Assembly (NCBI RefSeq): GCF_014192225.1
Contig: NZ_JACHXS010000001.1
Coordinates: 150,440-214,439, forward strand
Direction of reading: 5' to 3'
Origin: Pseudoduganella umbonata
Lineage (GTDB): Bacteria > Pseudomonadota > Gammaproteobacteria > Burkholderiales > Burkholderiaceae_D
DNA: 64,000 bases
The position numbers and the translations under genes are program-made. The notes under the pieces were generated by a model. It worked only from the letters and a program-made list of their open reading frames with translations. It did not search any database and was not told where the DNA came from. Positions 8,273 to 17,588 of the stretch are shown piece after piece. Every line of letters starts with the position of its first letter. Positions within the stretch are counted from its first letter, which is position 1.

Positions 8273-11200
8273 ATGAACTTCTCACGCTTTTTTGTCGATA
8301 AACCGATCTTCGCGGCCGTGCTGTCGATCCTCGTGTTCGTCGCGGGCCTGATCTCCATCTTCAAGCTGCCCATTTCCGAATATCCGGACGTGGTGCCGCC
8401 ATCGGTCGTCGTGCGCGCCCAGTATCCGGGCGCGGATCCGAAGATCATCGCCGAAACGGTCGCCGCGCCGCTCGAGGAACAGATCAACGGCGTCGAAAAC
8501 ATGCTGTACATGTCGTCGCAGAATACCTCCGACGGCGCGCTGCAGCTGACGGTGACGTTCGCGATCGGCACCAACGTCGAGCAGGCCGAGACGGCCGTGC
8601 AGAACCGCGTGCAGCGTGCGCTGCCGCGCCTGCCGGAAGAGGTGCGCCAGATCGGCGTCACCACCGTGAAATCGTCGCCGAACCTGACGATGGTGGTCCA
8701 CCTGAATTCGCCGGACGGCCGCTACGACGACCTGTACCTGCGCAATTACGCGGTCCTCAACATCAAGGACCAGCTGGCCCGCATCCATGGCATGGGCGAA
8801 GTCCAGCTGTTCGGTTCCGGCGACTACGCGATGCGCGTGTGGCTCGATCCGCAAAAGGTGGCGGCGCGCGGACTCACGTCCGGCGAAGTGGTCGATGCGA
8901 TCCGCGAGCAGAACGTGCAGGTCGCGGCCGGTGTGATCGGCCAGGGTCCGTCCAAGGATGCCGACTTCCAGCTCACCGTCAAGACGCAGGGCCGCCTGTC
9001 GACGATCGAGGAATTCGGCGACATCGTCGTCAAGGCCGGCGCCGATGGCGCGGTCACGCGCCTGAAAGACCTGGCGCGCCTGGAAATGGGCTCGAACTCG
9101 TATGCGCTGCGCTCGCTGCTGAACAACAAGTCGGCGGTGGCGATTCCCATCTTCGAGGCGCCCAATGCCAACGCGCTGCAGCTGTCGACCGACGTGCGGG
9201 CGACGATGGAACGGCTGTCGAAGGATTTCCCGGAAGGCGTCGAATACAGCATCGTGTACGACCCGACCCAATTCGTGCGTGAATCGATCGATTCCGTGAT
9301 CCACACGCTGATCGAAGCGGTGGTGCTGGTTGCCCTGGTGGTGATCATCTTCCTGCAGACCTGGCGCGCTTCGATCATCCCGCTGCTGGCCGTGCCGGTG
9401 TCGGTGGTGGGTACCTTTGCCGTGATGATGATGTTCGGCTTCTCGATCAACACGCTGTCGCTGTTCGGCCTCGTGCTGGCGATCGGTATCGTCGTCGACG
9501 ATGCGATCGTGGTGGTGGAAAACGTCGAGCGCAACATCGAGAACGGCTTGAGCCCGCGCGACGCGACGATCCAGGCCATGAAGGAAGTGTCCGGCCCGAT
9601 CATCGCCATTGCGCTGGTGCTGTGCGCCGTGTTCGTGCCGATCGCCTTCGTGTCCGGCCTGACGGGCCAGTTCTACCGCCAGTTCGCGCTGACCATCGCC
9701 ATCTCGACTGTGATCTCGGCCTTCTCGTCGCTGACCCTGGCGCCGGCATTGTCCGCCGCGCTGCTGAAGGGCCACCACGAGCCGAAGGATGCGCTGACGC
9801 GCGGCATGGACAAGGTGTTCGGCGGCTTCTTCCGCGTGTTCAACAAGTTCTTCAACCGCTCGGCCCACAAGTACGAGAACGGCGTCAAGGGCGTGCTGCG
9901 TCACAAGGGTGCCTCGCTGGTCATGTACGCACTGCTGGGTGCCGCCGGCCTGTTCATGTTCAAGGCCGTGCCGCCGGGCTTCGTGCCGGCGCAGGACAAG
10001 CAGTACCTGATCGGCTTTGCGCAACTGCCCGATGCCGCTTCGCTGGACCGCACCGATGAAGTGATCCGCAAAATGTCGACCATCGCCGAAAGCATTCCCG
10101 GCGTGGAAAACTCGATCTCGTTCCCGGGGCTGTCGATCAACGGGTTCACCAATGCGCCGAACGCCGGCATCGTGTTCCTGGGCCTGGCGCCGTTCGACCA
10201 GCGCAAGGACAAGAGCAAGTCGGCCGAAGCGATTGCCGCCGAGATGAACAAGCGCATGGGCGCGGTGCAGGATGCCTTCGTGATGGTGCTGCCACCGCCG
10301 CCGGTCAACGGCCTGGGCACGACGGGCGGCTTCAAGCTGATGATCGAAGACCGCGGCAACCTGGGGTACGACGAACTGTACAAGGCGGTGCAGGCGGTGC
10401 AGGCCAAGGCCGGACAGGAACCGCGGCTGCAGGGCGTGTTCTCGGGCTACCAGATCAACGTGCCGCAGCTGTTCGCCGACGTGGACCGCGTGAAGGCGAA
10501 ACAGCTGGGCGTGCCGCTGCAGACCATCTACCAGACCCTGCAGATCAACCTGGGCTCGCTGTACGTGAACGACTTCAACCAGTTCGGCCGTACCTACCAG
10601 GTGCGTGTGCAGGCCGATGCCCAGTTCCGTTCGCAGCCCGAGCAGATCGCGCAGCTGAAGGTGAAGAACGACAAGGGCGAGATGATTCCGCTGTCGTCGC
10701 TGATGCGCGTGAAGGACACGTATGGCCCCGACCGCGTGCAGCGCTACAACAACTACGTGGCGGCGGACCTGAACGGCGGCCCGGCACCCGGTATCTCGTC
10801 CGGCCAGGCGCAGGCGATCATGGACCAGATCCTGCGCGACACGCTGCCGAAGGGGATCACGTATGAATGGACCGACCTGACGTACCAGGACATCCTGGCC
10901 GGCAATACGATGATCTACGTGTTCCCGCTGTGCGTGCTGCTGGTGTTCCTGGTGCTGGCCGCGCAGTACGAAAGCTGGACGCTGCCGCTGGCCGTGATCC
11001 TGATCGTGCCGATGTCGATCCTGTGCGCGCTGATCGGCGTGAAGCTGACCGGTGGCGACAACAACATCTTTACCCAGATCGCGCTCTTTGTGCTGGTCGG
11101 TCTCGCGTCGAAGAACGCGATCCTGATCGTTGAATTTGCACGCGAGCTGGAAGATCACGGGCGCAGCGTCGTCGACGCCGCACTGGAGGCTTGCCGCCTG

Positions 11201-11464
11201 CGTCTGCGCCCCATCCTGATGACGTCGATCGCATTCATCATGGGCGTGCTGCCGCTGGTGTTCTCCAGTGGCGCGGGTGCCGAGATGCGCCATGCGATGG
11301 GCGTCGCCGTGTTTGCCGGCATGCTGGGCGTGACGTTCTTCGGCCTGTTCCTGACGCCGGTGTTCTACGTGCTGCTGCGCACGCTGGCCAAGCGCATGGA
11401 AAAGAAAAACGTGCCGGCGCACGACGAAGTGGCGCTGGTGAAAATGGAAGGGACCCACGGATGA
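8273..11464 (+). CDS. RND efflux inner-membrane transporter (MexF/AcrB-like, HAE1 family)
   Basis: A 1063-aa proton-driven pump subunit, the usual length for HAE1 transporters. It begins MNFSRFFVDKPIFAAVLSIL, very like MexF, and carries the paired aspartates of the proton relay in TM4 (GIVVDDAIVVVENVERN). Two large periplasmic porter loops and the duplicated C-terminal half are intact. AAGGAA precedes the ATG. Its last codons overlap the start of the outer-membrane channel gene (ATGA), so the three genes form one operon exporting antibiotics or other hydrophobic compounds from periplasm to exterior. Confidence 0.96.
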   Translation: MNFSRFFVDKPIFAAVLSILVFVAGLISIFKLPISEYPDVVPPSVVVRAQYPGADPKIIAETVAAPLEEQINGVENMLYMSSQNTSDGALQLTVTFAIGTNVEQAETAVQNRVQRALPRLPEEVRQIGVTTVKSSPNLTMVVHLNSPDGRYDDLYLRNYAVLNIKDQLARIHGMGEVQLFGSGDYAMRVWLDPQKVAARGLTSGEVVDAIREQNVQVAAGVIGQGPSKDADFQLTVKTQGRLSTIEEFGDIVVKAGADGAVTRLKDLARLEMGSNSYALRSLLNNKSAVAIPIFEAPNANALQLSTDVRATMERLSKDFPEGVEYSIVYDPTQFVRESIDSVIHTLIEAVVLVALVVIIFLQTWRASIIPLLAVPVSVVGTFAVMMMFGFSINTLSLFGLVLAIGIVVDDAIVVVENVERNIENGLSPRDATIQAMKEVSGPIIAIALVLCAVFVPIAFVSGLTGQFYRQFALTIAISTVISAFSSLTLAPALSAALLKGHHEPKDALTRGMDKVFGGFFRVFNKFFNRSAHKYENGVKGVLRHKGASLVMYALLGAAGLFMFKAVPPGFVPAQDKQYLIGFAQLPDAASLDRTDEVIRKMSTIAESIPGVENSISFPGLSINGFTNAPNAGIVFLGLAPFDQRKDKSKSAEAIAAEMNKRMGAVQDAFVMVLPPPPVNGLGTTGGFKLMIEDRGNLGYDELYKAVQAVQAKAGQEPRLQGVFSGYQINVPQLFADVDRVKAKQLGVPLQTIYQTLQINLGSLYVNDFNQFGRTYQVRVQADAQFRSQPEQIAQLKVKNDKGEMIPLSSLMRVKDTYGPDRVQRYNNYVAADLNGGPAPGISSGQAQAIMDQILRDTLPKGITYEWTDLTYQDILAGNTMIYVFPLCVLLVFLVLAAQYESWTLPLAVILIVPMSILCALIGVKLTGGDNNIFTQIALFVLVGLASKNAILIVEFARELEDHGRSVVDAALEACRLRLRPILMTSIAFIMGVLPLVFSSGAGAEMRHAMGVAVFAGMLGVTFFGLFLTPVFYVLLRTLAKRMEKKNVPAHDEVALVKMEGTHG

Positions 11465-12966
11465 ACAAGCTCATGAACACGCTCACTGCGCGGGGTGTCG
11501 CACCCCTGGTTGCCGCGCTGGTGTTGACCGCCTGCGCCGCGCCTGAATTCAAGCAACCCGCCGTCGAGGTGCCGGCGGCCTTCAAGGAAACCCAGTCGGC
11601 CGCGCAGTCTGCCGATCCTGTAAAAGTGGCTGCCGACGGCACGCGCTGGAAAGAGGCGCAGCCGGCCGAACAGCAGCCGCGCGGCGAATGGTGGCTGGCG
11701 TTCAACGACCCGGCCCTGAACGAGCTGATGGCAGAGGCGATTCGCAATAACGCCAACCTGACCGTCGCCGCAGCGCGGGTGAAGCAGGCACGCGCCATCG
11801 CCGGCATCGCCGAAGCGGACCGCATTCCGCAGGTCGGCGTCGGCGTCGGTGCCAGCCGCTCGCAGCAGTCCCCGCAGGAAGCGGGCCTGCCGCAAGGCGC
11901 GCGGATGGCGCCGGGCACCAGCTACAACGCCCGGCTGACGGCCAGTTATGAAGTGGACCTGTTCGGCCGCGTGTCGTCGAACGTGGCGGCGGCACGCAAC
12001 GACGCGGCGACGGTGGAAGCGAATTACCGCTCCGTGCTGCTGTCGCTGCAGGCCGACGTGGCCCAGACCTGGTTCCGCCTGCGGGCCACGGACGCCGAAC
12101 TGGCGACCGTGGCGCAGACGGTCCGCCTGCGCGAGGAAAACGTCAAGGTCAACCAGCGGCGCTTCGACCTGGGCGACATCGGCGAATTCGACCTGTCGCG
12201 CGCAAAAACGGAACTGGCGACGTCGCGCGCCGAGGCGATCGGGCTGCAACGGCAGCGCACGAATGCCGAGCACTCGCTGGCGGTGCTGCTGGGGAAACCG
12301 GCGGCATCCTTCAGCGCCACCGAGAATCCGCTGACCGAAGGCGGCATGCTGCCGGCAATTCCGGGCGGCCTGCCATCGTCGCTGCTGGAGCGCCGGCCCG
12401 ACATCGCCGCCGCCCAGCGCGCGATGGAGGCGTCGAACGCCCGCATCGGCGTGGCCCGTTCGGCGATGTTCCCGGCGCTGACGATCAGCGCCGACGGCGG
12501 CGGCGTGGGCCCGGCGTTCTCCGACGTATTCCGCTGGAGCAGCCGCTCCTGGCTGCTGGGCGCACTGCTGTCGATGCCCGTCATCGACGGCGGCCGCAAC
12601 CGCGCCAACATCACGCGCAGCGAAGCGGTACTGGAAGAATCGGTGGGCACGTACCGGCAAACCGTCCTGAGCGCGTTCGCCGAGGTCGAGGACAACCTGG
12701 CCGGCTTGCGCATCCTGTCCGGCCAGACGGCGCAGATCGACGACGCCGTGGTCTCCGCCCGGCGCTCCGCCGACCTGGCGCAAAAGCTGTACGACGCCGG
12801 CCGCTCCAGCTACCTCGAGCTGCTGGACGCCCAGCGCAACCTGGCAATCGTCGAACGCACCGCCGTGCAGCTGCGCGGCGACCGGGCCATCACCACCGTC
12901 GCGCTGATCCGCGCCCTCGGCGGCGGCTGGGACGCCCCCGTCAACACCGCCCAGGCGCGCAACTGA
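11461..12966 (+). CDS. Outer-membrane efflux channel lipoprotein (OprN/NodT-type)
   Basis: TolC-like outer-membrane factor of 501 aa, completing the efflux system. The signal ends in the lipobox LTAC. The first outer-membrane-efflux repeat starts near WWLAFNDPALNELMAEAI and the second near RRPDIAAAQRAMEASNARIGVARSAMFPALTISADGG, both standard family signatures. The start ATG overlaps the transporter stop by four bases. The operon ends at a strong terminator 21 bp after the stop. Confidence 0.94.
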   Translation: MNKLMNTLTARGVAPLVAALVLTACAAPEFKQPAVEVPAAFKETQSAAQSADPVKVAADGTRWKEAQPAEQQPRGEWWLAFNDPALNELMAEAIRNNANLTVAAARVKQARAIAGIAEADRIPQVGVGVGASRSQQSPQEAGLPQGARMAPGTSYNARLTASYEVDLFGRVSSNVAAARNDAATVEANYRSVLLSLQADVAQTWFRLRATDAELATVAQTVRLREENVKVNQRRFDLGDIGEFDLSRAKTELATSRAEAIGLQRQRTNAEHSLAVLLGKPAASFSATENPLTEGGMLPAIPGGLPSSLLERRPDIAAAQRAMEASNARIGVARSAMFPALTISADGGGVGPAFSDVFRWSSRSWLLGALLSMPVIDGGRNRANITRSEAVLEESVGTYRQTVLSAFAEVEDNLAGLRILSGQTAQIDDAVVSARRSADLAQKLYDAGRSSYLELLDAQRNLAIVERTAVQLRGDRAITTVALIRALGGGWDAPVNTAQARN

Positions 12967-12987
12967 GTAACCCCACGTAGTCCCTTG

Positions 12988-13019
12988 CGGCGGCTCCCCC
13001 CGGAGCCGCCGTTTTTTTT
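12988..13019 (+). terminator. Rho-independent terminator of the efflux operon
   Basis: A perfect 10-bp GC stem (CGGCGGCTCC / GGAGCCGCCG) with a CCCC loop, followed by eight T residues. Confidence 0.94.
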
Positions 13020-13054
13020 GGCGTCATAGCCCAGCTGGTCTCAAAACAACACCG

Positions 13055-13158
13055 GGGACAGTCCCCACAGGAGGGACAGTCCCCACAGGAGGGACAGTCC
13101 CCACAGGAGGGACAGTCCCCACAGGAGGGACAGTCCCCACGGGAGGGACAGTCCCCAG
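13055..13158. repeat. Array of six 18-bp tandem repeats, each containing a dyad
   Basis: The unit GGGACAGTCCCCACAGGA repeats head to tail, with the fifth copy changed at one base and the sixth truncated. Each unit contains the odd palindrome GGGAC-A-GTCCC. There are no spacers, so it is not a CRISPR array. It lies between the efflux terminator and pgeF. The core resembles other GTC/GAC-centred dyads in this window. Confidence 0.92.
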
Positions 13159-13253
13159 GTTTTTTACAACAATTTCGCAAAATCCCGGACTGCGCCCGAA
13201 TTCCGGAAATATTTCTTCGCTATCATGCGGCGGTCGAAACCCGGGGGAAGCTC

Positions 13254-13910
13254 GTGATCACCAGCACATTACTCAGCAGTATTCCAGGCATTGTCCATGG
13301 TTTCGCTACCGACGCCCAACTCGTGCCGCACGTGCTGCAGCCGGTCTGGGAGCGGCGGCCGGACAAGAAGCAGGTGCACGGTACGCGTGCGGTGCGGATC
13401 GACAGCCAGCGCCATCGCGCGGGGGAGGCTGACGCGTTCCACACGCAGCGGCCGGGCATCCCTGTCTCGGTCATCACGGCCGATTGCGTGCCGCTGCTGC
13501 TGGCGCGGCGGGACGGCGGCCATGTGGCGGCCGTGCACGCGGGCTGGCGCGGGCTGTCCGACGGCATCATCCCGCATGTGCTGGCGGAGATTGGGGCAGG
13601 GGATGACTGGGTGGCGGCGGTCGGACCGACGATCTGCGCCAGCTGCTATGAAGTCAGCGAAGAGCTGGCGCAGCGCTTCGCCCGGCAGTTCCACGGCATT
13701 CCCGCAGCGGAGCTGCTGCCGCGCCACCGCCATCTGAACCTGCGGGTCATCGCAGACAGCCAGTTGCGGCAGGCTGGCGTGACGGAGATCGAGCACGTGG
13801 GTGGCTGCACCTGCTGCGCGCGCGACGGGGCAGGCACGCTGCTGTTCCGCAGCTATCGCCGGGGTGACCGCAACTCCCAGCAGCATGCGGGCCTGTTTAT
13901 CAAAGAGTGA
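13254..13910 (+). CDS. pgeF: PgeF/YfiH family purine nucleoside phosphorylase / peptidoglycan editing factor (laccase-domain)
   Basis: A 218-aa protein of the DUF152/YfiH family. Members act on purine nucleosides and, in E. coli, correct peptidoglycan stem-peptide composition; the 'polyphenol oxidase' label is older. Zinc-site motifs are clear: QVHG (His), TADCVPLLL (Cys), HAGWRGLSDGII (His). GPTICASCYEV and the C-terminal FRSYRRGDRNSQQH are family-typical. The start is GTG with GGGGGAAG upstream. It stands alone here, not next to rluD as in many proteobacteria. Confidence 0.88.
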   Translation: MITSTLLSSIPGIVHGFATDAQLVPHVLQPVWERRPDKKQVHGTRAVRIDSQRHRAGEADAFHTQRPGIPVSVITADCVPLLLARRDGGHVAAVHAGWRGLSDGIIPHVLAEIGAGDDWVAAVGPTICASCYEVSEELAQRFARQFHGIPAAELLPRHRHLNLRVIADSQLRQAGVTEIEHVGGCTCCARDGAGTLLFRSYRRGDRNSQQHAGLFIKE

Positions 13911-14161
13911 CAACGCGAGCGATGACAGCGGTGCCGGCACGGCCATTGCCTTGGCATGTCGATCGCGTGCCTGCTGCGGCGCCTTCTCCAGACGCCGCGT
14001 TGCATGAATGATTCGCCAACCTGGCTGGTACTTGAAAAAGCCGATGTGCTCGTGCGACCATTCCTGCACAGGCAGCCGGTCCGTGGTGGCCTGGTCGACT
14101 TGCGCCGGCGGCGAGACTCCTGCCGCGCGCGGGATTCACCAACCGATAGGAGGATGCTTAC

Positions 14162-14371
14162 ATGATTCAGCAGATGAGATTCGCCGTCCCGGGCAGGCAC
14201 GTCTGGTGGATCGTCGCCGGAGCGATGGGCGGCTGCACCGGCCTTGCGCTCGACTTGTCGGCCACGGGCGCACTGTCCGGCGAGGCCGCGAAATGGGGCT
14301 GCATCGGTGCGCTGTTCGGCGCCGCCGTCGGTGTTGCATCGCTATTGCGCAACGCGTTGAATCGACGGTAG
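14162..14371 (+). CDS. Small hypothetical membrane protein
   Basis: A 69-aa protein with two predicted membrane helices (HVWWIVAGAMGGCTGLALDL and KWGCIGALFGAAVGVASLL) and a basic C-terminus (RNALNRR). No family is recognised. A near-perfect AGGAGG eight bases before the ATG supports expression. It sits alone between pgeF and the metallo-beta-lactamase gene. Confidence 0.6.
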   Translation: MIQQMRFAVPGRHVWWIVAGAMGGCTGLALDLSATGALSGEAAKWGCIGALFGAAVGVASLLRNALNRR

Positions 14372-14508
14372 GCTTGCCCGAAGGCGGCACGACGGCCGAA
14401 GCGATGTGCCGGCGATGGGATGAACGGTCCTTTCGACGGGGCCGCCGCCATGGCAATCGCACTGTCCGGTCCCTAGAATGGCGGCTCCATTCAACCCGAC
14501 CGGAACAC

Positions 14509-15360
14509 ATGAAAAACACACTGATCGCCATCGCCTGCCTCGGCATCGCAGCCTTTGCGCACGGCGCCGACTGGGACGAGCCGCAAGAGCCGTTCGCCCT
14601 CTACGGCAATACGTACTACGTTGGCCCGAAAGGCGTCGCCGCGGTGCTGGTGACGTCGCCCGCCGGCCATATCCTGATCGATGCGGGCTCGCCGAAGTCG
14701 CCCGCCGCCATCGCCGCCAGCATCCGCAAGCTGGGCTTCAAGGTCGAAGACGTCAAGTACATCCTGACGTCGCACGAACATGGCGATCACGTGGGCGGCG
14801 CGGCTGCGCTGCAGGCGATGACGGGTGCCACGGTGATCGGCAGCGCGAAAAGCACGCCGGTGCTGGCGAGCGGCAAGCCGAATCCGGCCGATCCGCAATT
14901 CGGCAGCCTGTCCGACACGCTGCCCGTGGCGAAAACCCGCACGGTGCGCGATGGCGAAACGGTCACACTGGGACCGCTGTCAATCACGGCACACGCCACG
15001 CCCGGCCACACGCCGGGGGGCCTGTCGTGGACGTGGCAGTCGGCCGAGAATGGCCGCGCCGCGAACATGGTCTACGCGGACAGCCTGAACGCCTTCGGCC
15101 TGCACGGCTTCCGCTACGGCGGCGACGCGCGCTGGCCCGAAGCGCGCCAGCAGCTGGAAGCGTCGATCGCGAAGGTTGCCGCCTTCCCGTGCGACGTGCT
15201 GGTATCCAACCACCCCGACCTGGGCGGGTTATGGGAGCGCAAGGAGCAGGCCGCGCAGCGCGGCAGCGCGGCGTTCATCGATACCGGGGCATGCCGCAAG
15301 TATGCGGAACGGAGCCGGAAACGGCTGGCCAAGCAGCTGCAGGAAGAACAAAACCGGTGA
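14509..15360 (+). CDS. Subclass B3 metallo-beta-lactamase
   Basis: A 283-aa periplasmic zinc hydrolase with a signal peptide ending AHG-A or nearby. The B3 zinc ligands are present: H89-E-H91-G-D93-H94 inside TSHEHGDHVGG, a histidine in TPGHTPGGLSW, and the last in SNHPD. GGLSW after the third histidine matches the B3 enzymes of Janthinobacterium and Stenotrophomonas type; B3 enzymes typically hydrolyse carbapenems. An upstream in-frame extension of about 167 residues lacks coding character and would bury the signal. The last three sense codons and the stop fall inside a palindromic repeat arm (15351-15375), so the C-terminus has been shaped by that repeat. Confidence 0.9.
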   Translation: MKNTLIAIACLGIAAFAHGADWDEPQEPFALYGNTYYVGPKGVAAVLVTSPAGHILIDAGSPKSPAAIAASIRKLGFKVEDVKYILTSHEHGDHVGGAAALQAMTGATVIGSAKSTPVLASGKPNPADPQFGSLSDTLPVAKTRTVRDGETVTLGPLSITAHATPGHTPGGLSWTWQSAENGRAANMVYADSLNAFGLHGFRYGGDARWPEARQQLEASIAKVAAFPCDVLVSNHPDLGGLWERKEQAAQRGSAAFIDTGACRKYAERSRKRLAKQLQEEQNR

Positions 15361-15416
15361 CAGACACCGGTTTTCGGGAAACATTTCCAGAAAACTGGTG
15401 TCTGTCACCGGTTTTT
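15351..15416. repeat. Large imperfect palindrome (25-bp arms), probable bidirectional terminator
   Basis: Arms 15351-15375 and 15390-15414 match at 24 of 25 positions as reverse complements and contain GGTGACAGACACC. The 14-nt loop itself contains GGAAA-CA-TTTCC. A T-run follows on the plus strand and an A-run precedes on the other side. It lies exactly between convergent genes, the metallo-beta-lactamase and the transporter. Confidence 0.85.
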
Positions 15417-15454
15417 CTACCGGGTCCGCCAGCGATTCCGCAGCGCTGGTCGGC

Positions 15455-16723
15455 TCATGCCTTCAGGTAGCCATGCCGGCGCGAGTCGGGCATGATCCAG
15501 GAGGCGGCAAGGGCGATCGCGCAGATGATGGCCACGTACCAGAAGAACGCGCTTTCGTGGCCCTGCGACTTGAACAGCAGGGCGACGTATTCGGCGGTGC
15601 CGCCGAAGGCCGCGTTGCCGATCGCGTAGGACAGCCCGACGGCCAGCGCGCGGATCTCCGGCGGGAACATTTCGGCCTTGACGATGCCGCTGATCGACGT
15701 GTAGAAGCTCACGCCCACCAGCGCCGTCAGCACCAGGGCAAAGGCATGCGTCGGCGCCTGGACCTGGCCGATGGCCGTCATCAGCGGCACGGTGCCGACC
15801 ATCGTCAGCACACCGAAGATGATCATCATCGTGCGCCGTCCGATGCGGTCCGACAGCGCGCCGAACAGCGGCTGGATCAGCATGAAGCAGAACAGCACGG
15901 CCGTCATCACCAGCGTCGCCGTCTCGGCATCCATGTGCGCGGTGTTGACGAGGTACTTCTGCATGTACGTCGTGTACGTGTAGAACGCCAGCGAACCGCC
16001 GGCCGTGTAGCCGAGCACCGTCAGCAGCGCGCGCGGATGTTCCAGCACGCCGCGGATCGTGCCGGCCTTTTCGCTCTTGCTCGCTTCGGTCGCGGTTTCC
16101 ACCAGCGCGCGGCGCAGGAACAGCGCCACCAGCGCGGCCGCCGCGCCAATGAAGAAGGGGATGCGCCAGCCCCAGGCCCGCATCTCGTCGGGCGTCAGAA
16201 ATTGCAGCAGTCCGACCAGCACCAGCGTGGCGAGCAACTGGCCGCCGATCAGCGTCACGTACTGGAACGACGCATAGAAACCCCGCTTGCCGGCCACGGC
16301 CACCTCGCTCATGTAGGTTGCGCTGGTGCCGTATTCGCCGCCCACCGACAGGCCCTGGATCAGCCGCGCCAGCAGCAGCAGGAACGGTGCCCAGAATCCG
16401 ATGCTGGCATAGGTGGGCAGCAGGCCCACCATCAGCGAGCCAAAGCACATCAGCAGCACCGACGTCATCATCGACGTGCGCCGGCCCAGCCGGTCGGCAA
16501 TCCGCCCGAACAGCCAGCCGCCGAGCGGCCGCATGAAGAAGCCCACGGCAAAGATGCCGGCCGTGTTGAGCAGCTGCGACGTGGGATCCCCTTTCGGGAA
16601 AAACGCCGCGGCGAAATACAGCGAGGTAAACGAGTACGCGTAAAAGTCGTACCACTCGACCAGGTTACCGGACGAGGCGCCGACGATGGAGAGGATGGGG
16701 CTGTGGATCTTGTGGTCGCTCAT
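15455..16723 (-). CDS. MFS transporter, metabolite:H+ symporter (MHS) family, KgtP-like
   Basis: A 422-aa, 12-helix inner-membrane transporter. N-terminal [14 protein letters not shown] and the loop [14 protein letters not shown] are signatures of the MHS family (alpha-ketoglutarate, proline/betaine and similar H+ symporters). The second-half repeat [14 protein letters not shown] is also present. The [21 protein letters not shown] segment resembles the alpha-ketoglutarate permease branch. The substrate is therefore likely a dicarboxylate or other organic acid, unproven. No clear Shine-Dalgarno is visible at the ATG. Confidence 0.87.
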   Translation of the reverse strand: MSDHKIHSPILSIVGASSGNLVEWYDFYAYSFTSLYFAAAFFPKGDPTSQLLNTAGIFAVGFFMRPLGGWLFGRIADRLGRRTSMMTSVLLMCFGSLMVGLLPTYASIGFWAPFLLLLARLIQGLSVGGEYGTSATYMSEVAVAGKRGFYASFQYVTLIGGQLLATLVLVGLLQFLTPDEMRAWGWRIPFFIGAAAALVALFLRRALVETATEASKSEKAGTIRGVLEHPRALLTVLGYTAGGSLAFYTYTTYMQKYLVNTAHMDAETATLVMTAVLFCFMLIQPLFGALSDRIGRRTMMIIFGVLTMVGTVPLMTAIGQVQAPTHAFALVLTALVGVSFYTSISGIVKAEMFPPEIRALAVGLSYAIGNAAFGGTAEYVALLFKSQGHESAFFWYVAIICAIALAASWIMPDSRRHGYLKA

Positions 16724-16892
16724 GATGAAGGCTGTTCCAAAAAACGGCTTTTATCATAGCGGCCCCGGCGGCGGGACGCGCGCCCGATTGGGATGGGCAA
16801 CGGCCTGGCCGGAAGAGGTAAGGATCGGAAAAATCTCGCAGGAAACCCGCAGGCAATTTTGTGCGCCGATGTTGTGCGCCGATGCGGGCGCC

Positions 16893-16921
16893 AAAAAAAA
16901 GCCCGTGCGCAAGGCACGGGC
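16893..16921 (-). terminator. Rho-independent terminator (minus strand)
   Basis: Read on the minus strand: an 8-bp stem GCCCGTGC/GCACGGGC with a 5-nt loop followed by eight T residues. It ends the transcript of the Ala/Lys-rich protein gene starting at 17389. Confidence 0.9.
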
Positions 16922-16990
16922 AAGGGAGCCGTTGTTGTTCTGTGCTCTACATCGTTGATGCCGTTTTGTGCTCTGAGAGTAGCGACGGTT

Positions 16991-17389
16991 TTACTTTGTC
17001 TGCGGTGCGTGCGTCAGGTGCGCATGCGAATCTTCCTTGGCCTCGGCCTTCGCCTTGGCGGCCTTTTCAGTTGCCTTGGCCTTTTTTTCCTTGGCGTCCG
17101 CCTTGGCTTCGGCTACGTCCTTCTTCGCTTCAGCCTTTTCCTTGGCGAGCTTGGCATCGGCCTTGGCGGTTTCCCTGGCTTCCTTGGCATCCGCCTTGGC
17201 GACTTCCGTCTGTTCTTTCGCCGCTTCTTTCGCCGCTTCTTTCGCGTGTGCCGTTTCTGCATGCGCGGCTGCGGCCGGAGAGGTGGCAGGCGCGGTCGAC
17301 TGGGCGAACGCGGCGCCGGCGAACAGGCCTGCAATCAGGGTGGCAGCTACTTTGGTGGCGATTGCATTTTTCATGATTGCTTTGTTCAT
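16991..17389 (-). CDS. Secreted Ala/Lys/Glu-rich helical repeat protein
   Basis: A 132-aa protein. The signal peptide (VAATLIAGLFAGAAFA, then Q) is followed by a mature part built almost only of Ala, Lys, Glu and Asp, with degenerate KADAKEA-type repeats. It should form a long, highly charged helix or coiled coil and ends in a His-containing tail. I do not recognise a family; LEA-like or envelope-spacer roles are guesses. The start was chosen for its AAGGA seven bases upstream and the clean signal. It is divergent from ligD and ends at a strong terminator. Confidence 0.75.
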   Translation of the reverse strand: MNKAIMKNAIATKVAATLIAGLFAGAAFAQSTAPATSPAAAAHAETAHAKEAAKEAAKEQTEVAKADAKEARETAKADAKLAKEKAEAKKDVAEAKADAKEKKAKATEKAAKAKAEAKEDSHAHLTHAPQTK

Positions 17390-17588
17390 GGCGAAGTCCT
17401 TGTCTGCTTGGTTGGTGATACTCGTCCTGGTACTCATCGGTATGACACGCCGCATCGGGTGTCACTGGGCAGAAAACGCCACCCGTCCGCACAACGTTGA
17501 CCGGCTTTACATCTGTTACAAATCACGGTCTTCCGCGCTGCTTCTGTTACCTGACGAACGGATTCCCTTGCCTGCGCCGGCCTACAGT

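Noticed and set aside
8282..11458. A 1058-codon open frame on the minus strand opposite the RND transporter gene
   Set aside because: It is fully antisense to a clear RND transporter, is His/Arg/Gln-rich and matches no family. Such shadows are expected in high-GC coding DNA.
13055..13158. CRISPR array
   Set aside because: Units are 18 bp, directly adjacent with no spacers, and no cas gene is nearby.
14008..14508. N-terminal extension of the B3 lactamase by about 167 residues
   Set aside because: It overlaps the small membrane-protein gene, lacks domain similarity, and would place the signal peptide in mid-protein.
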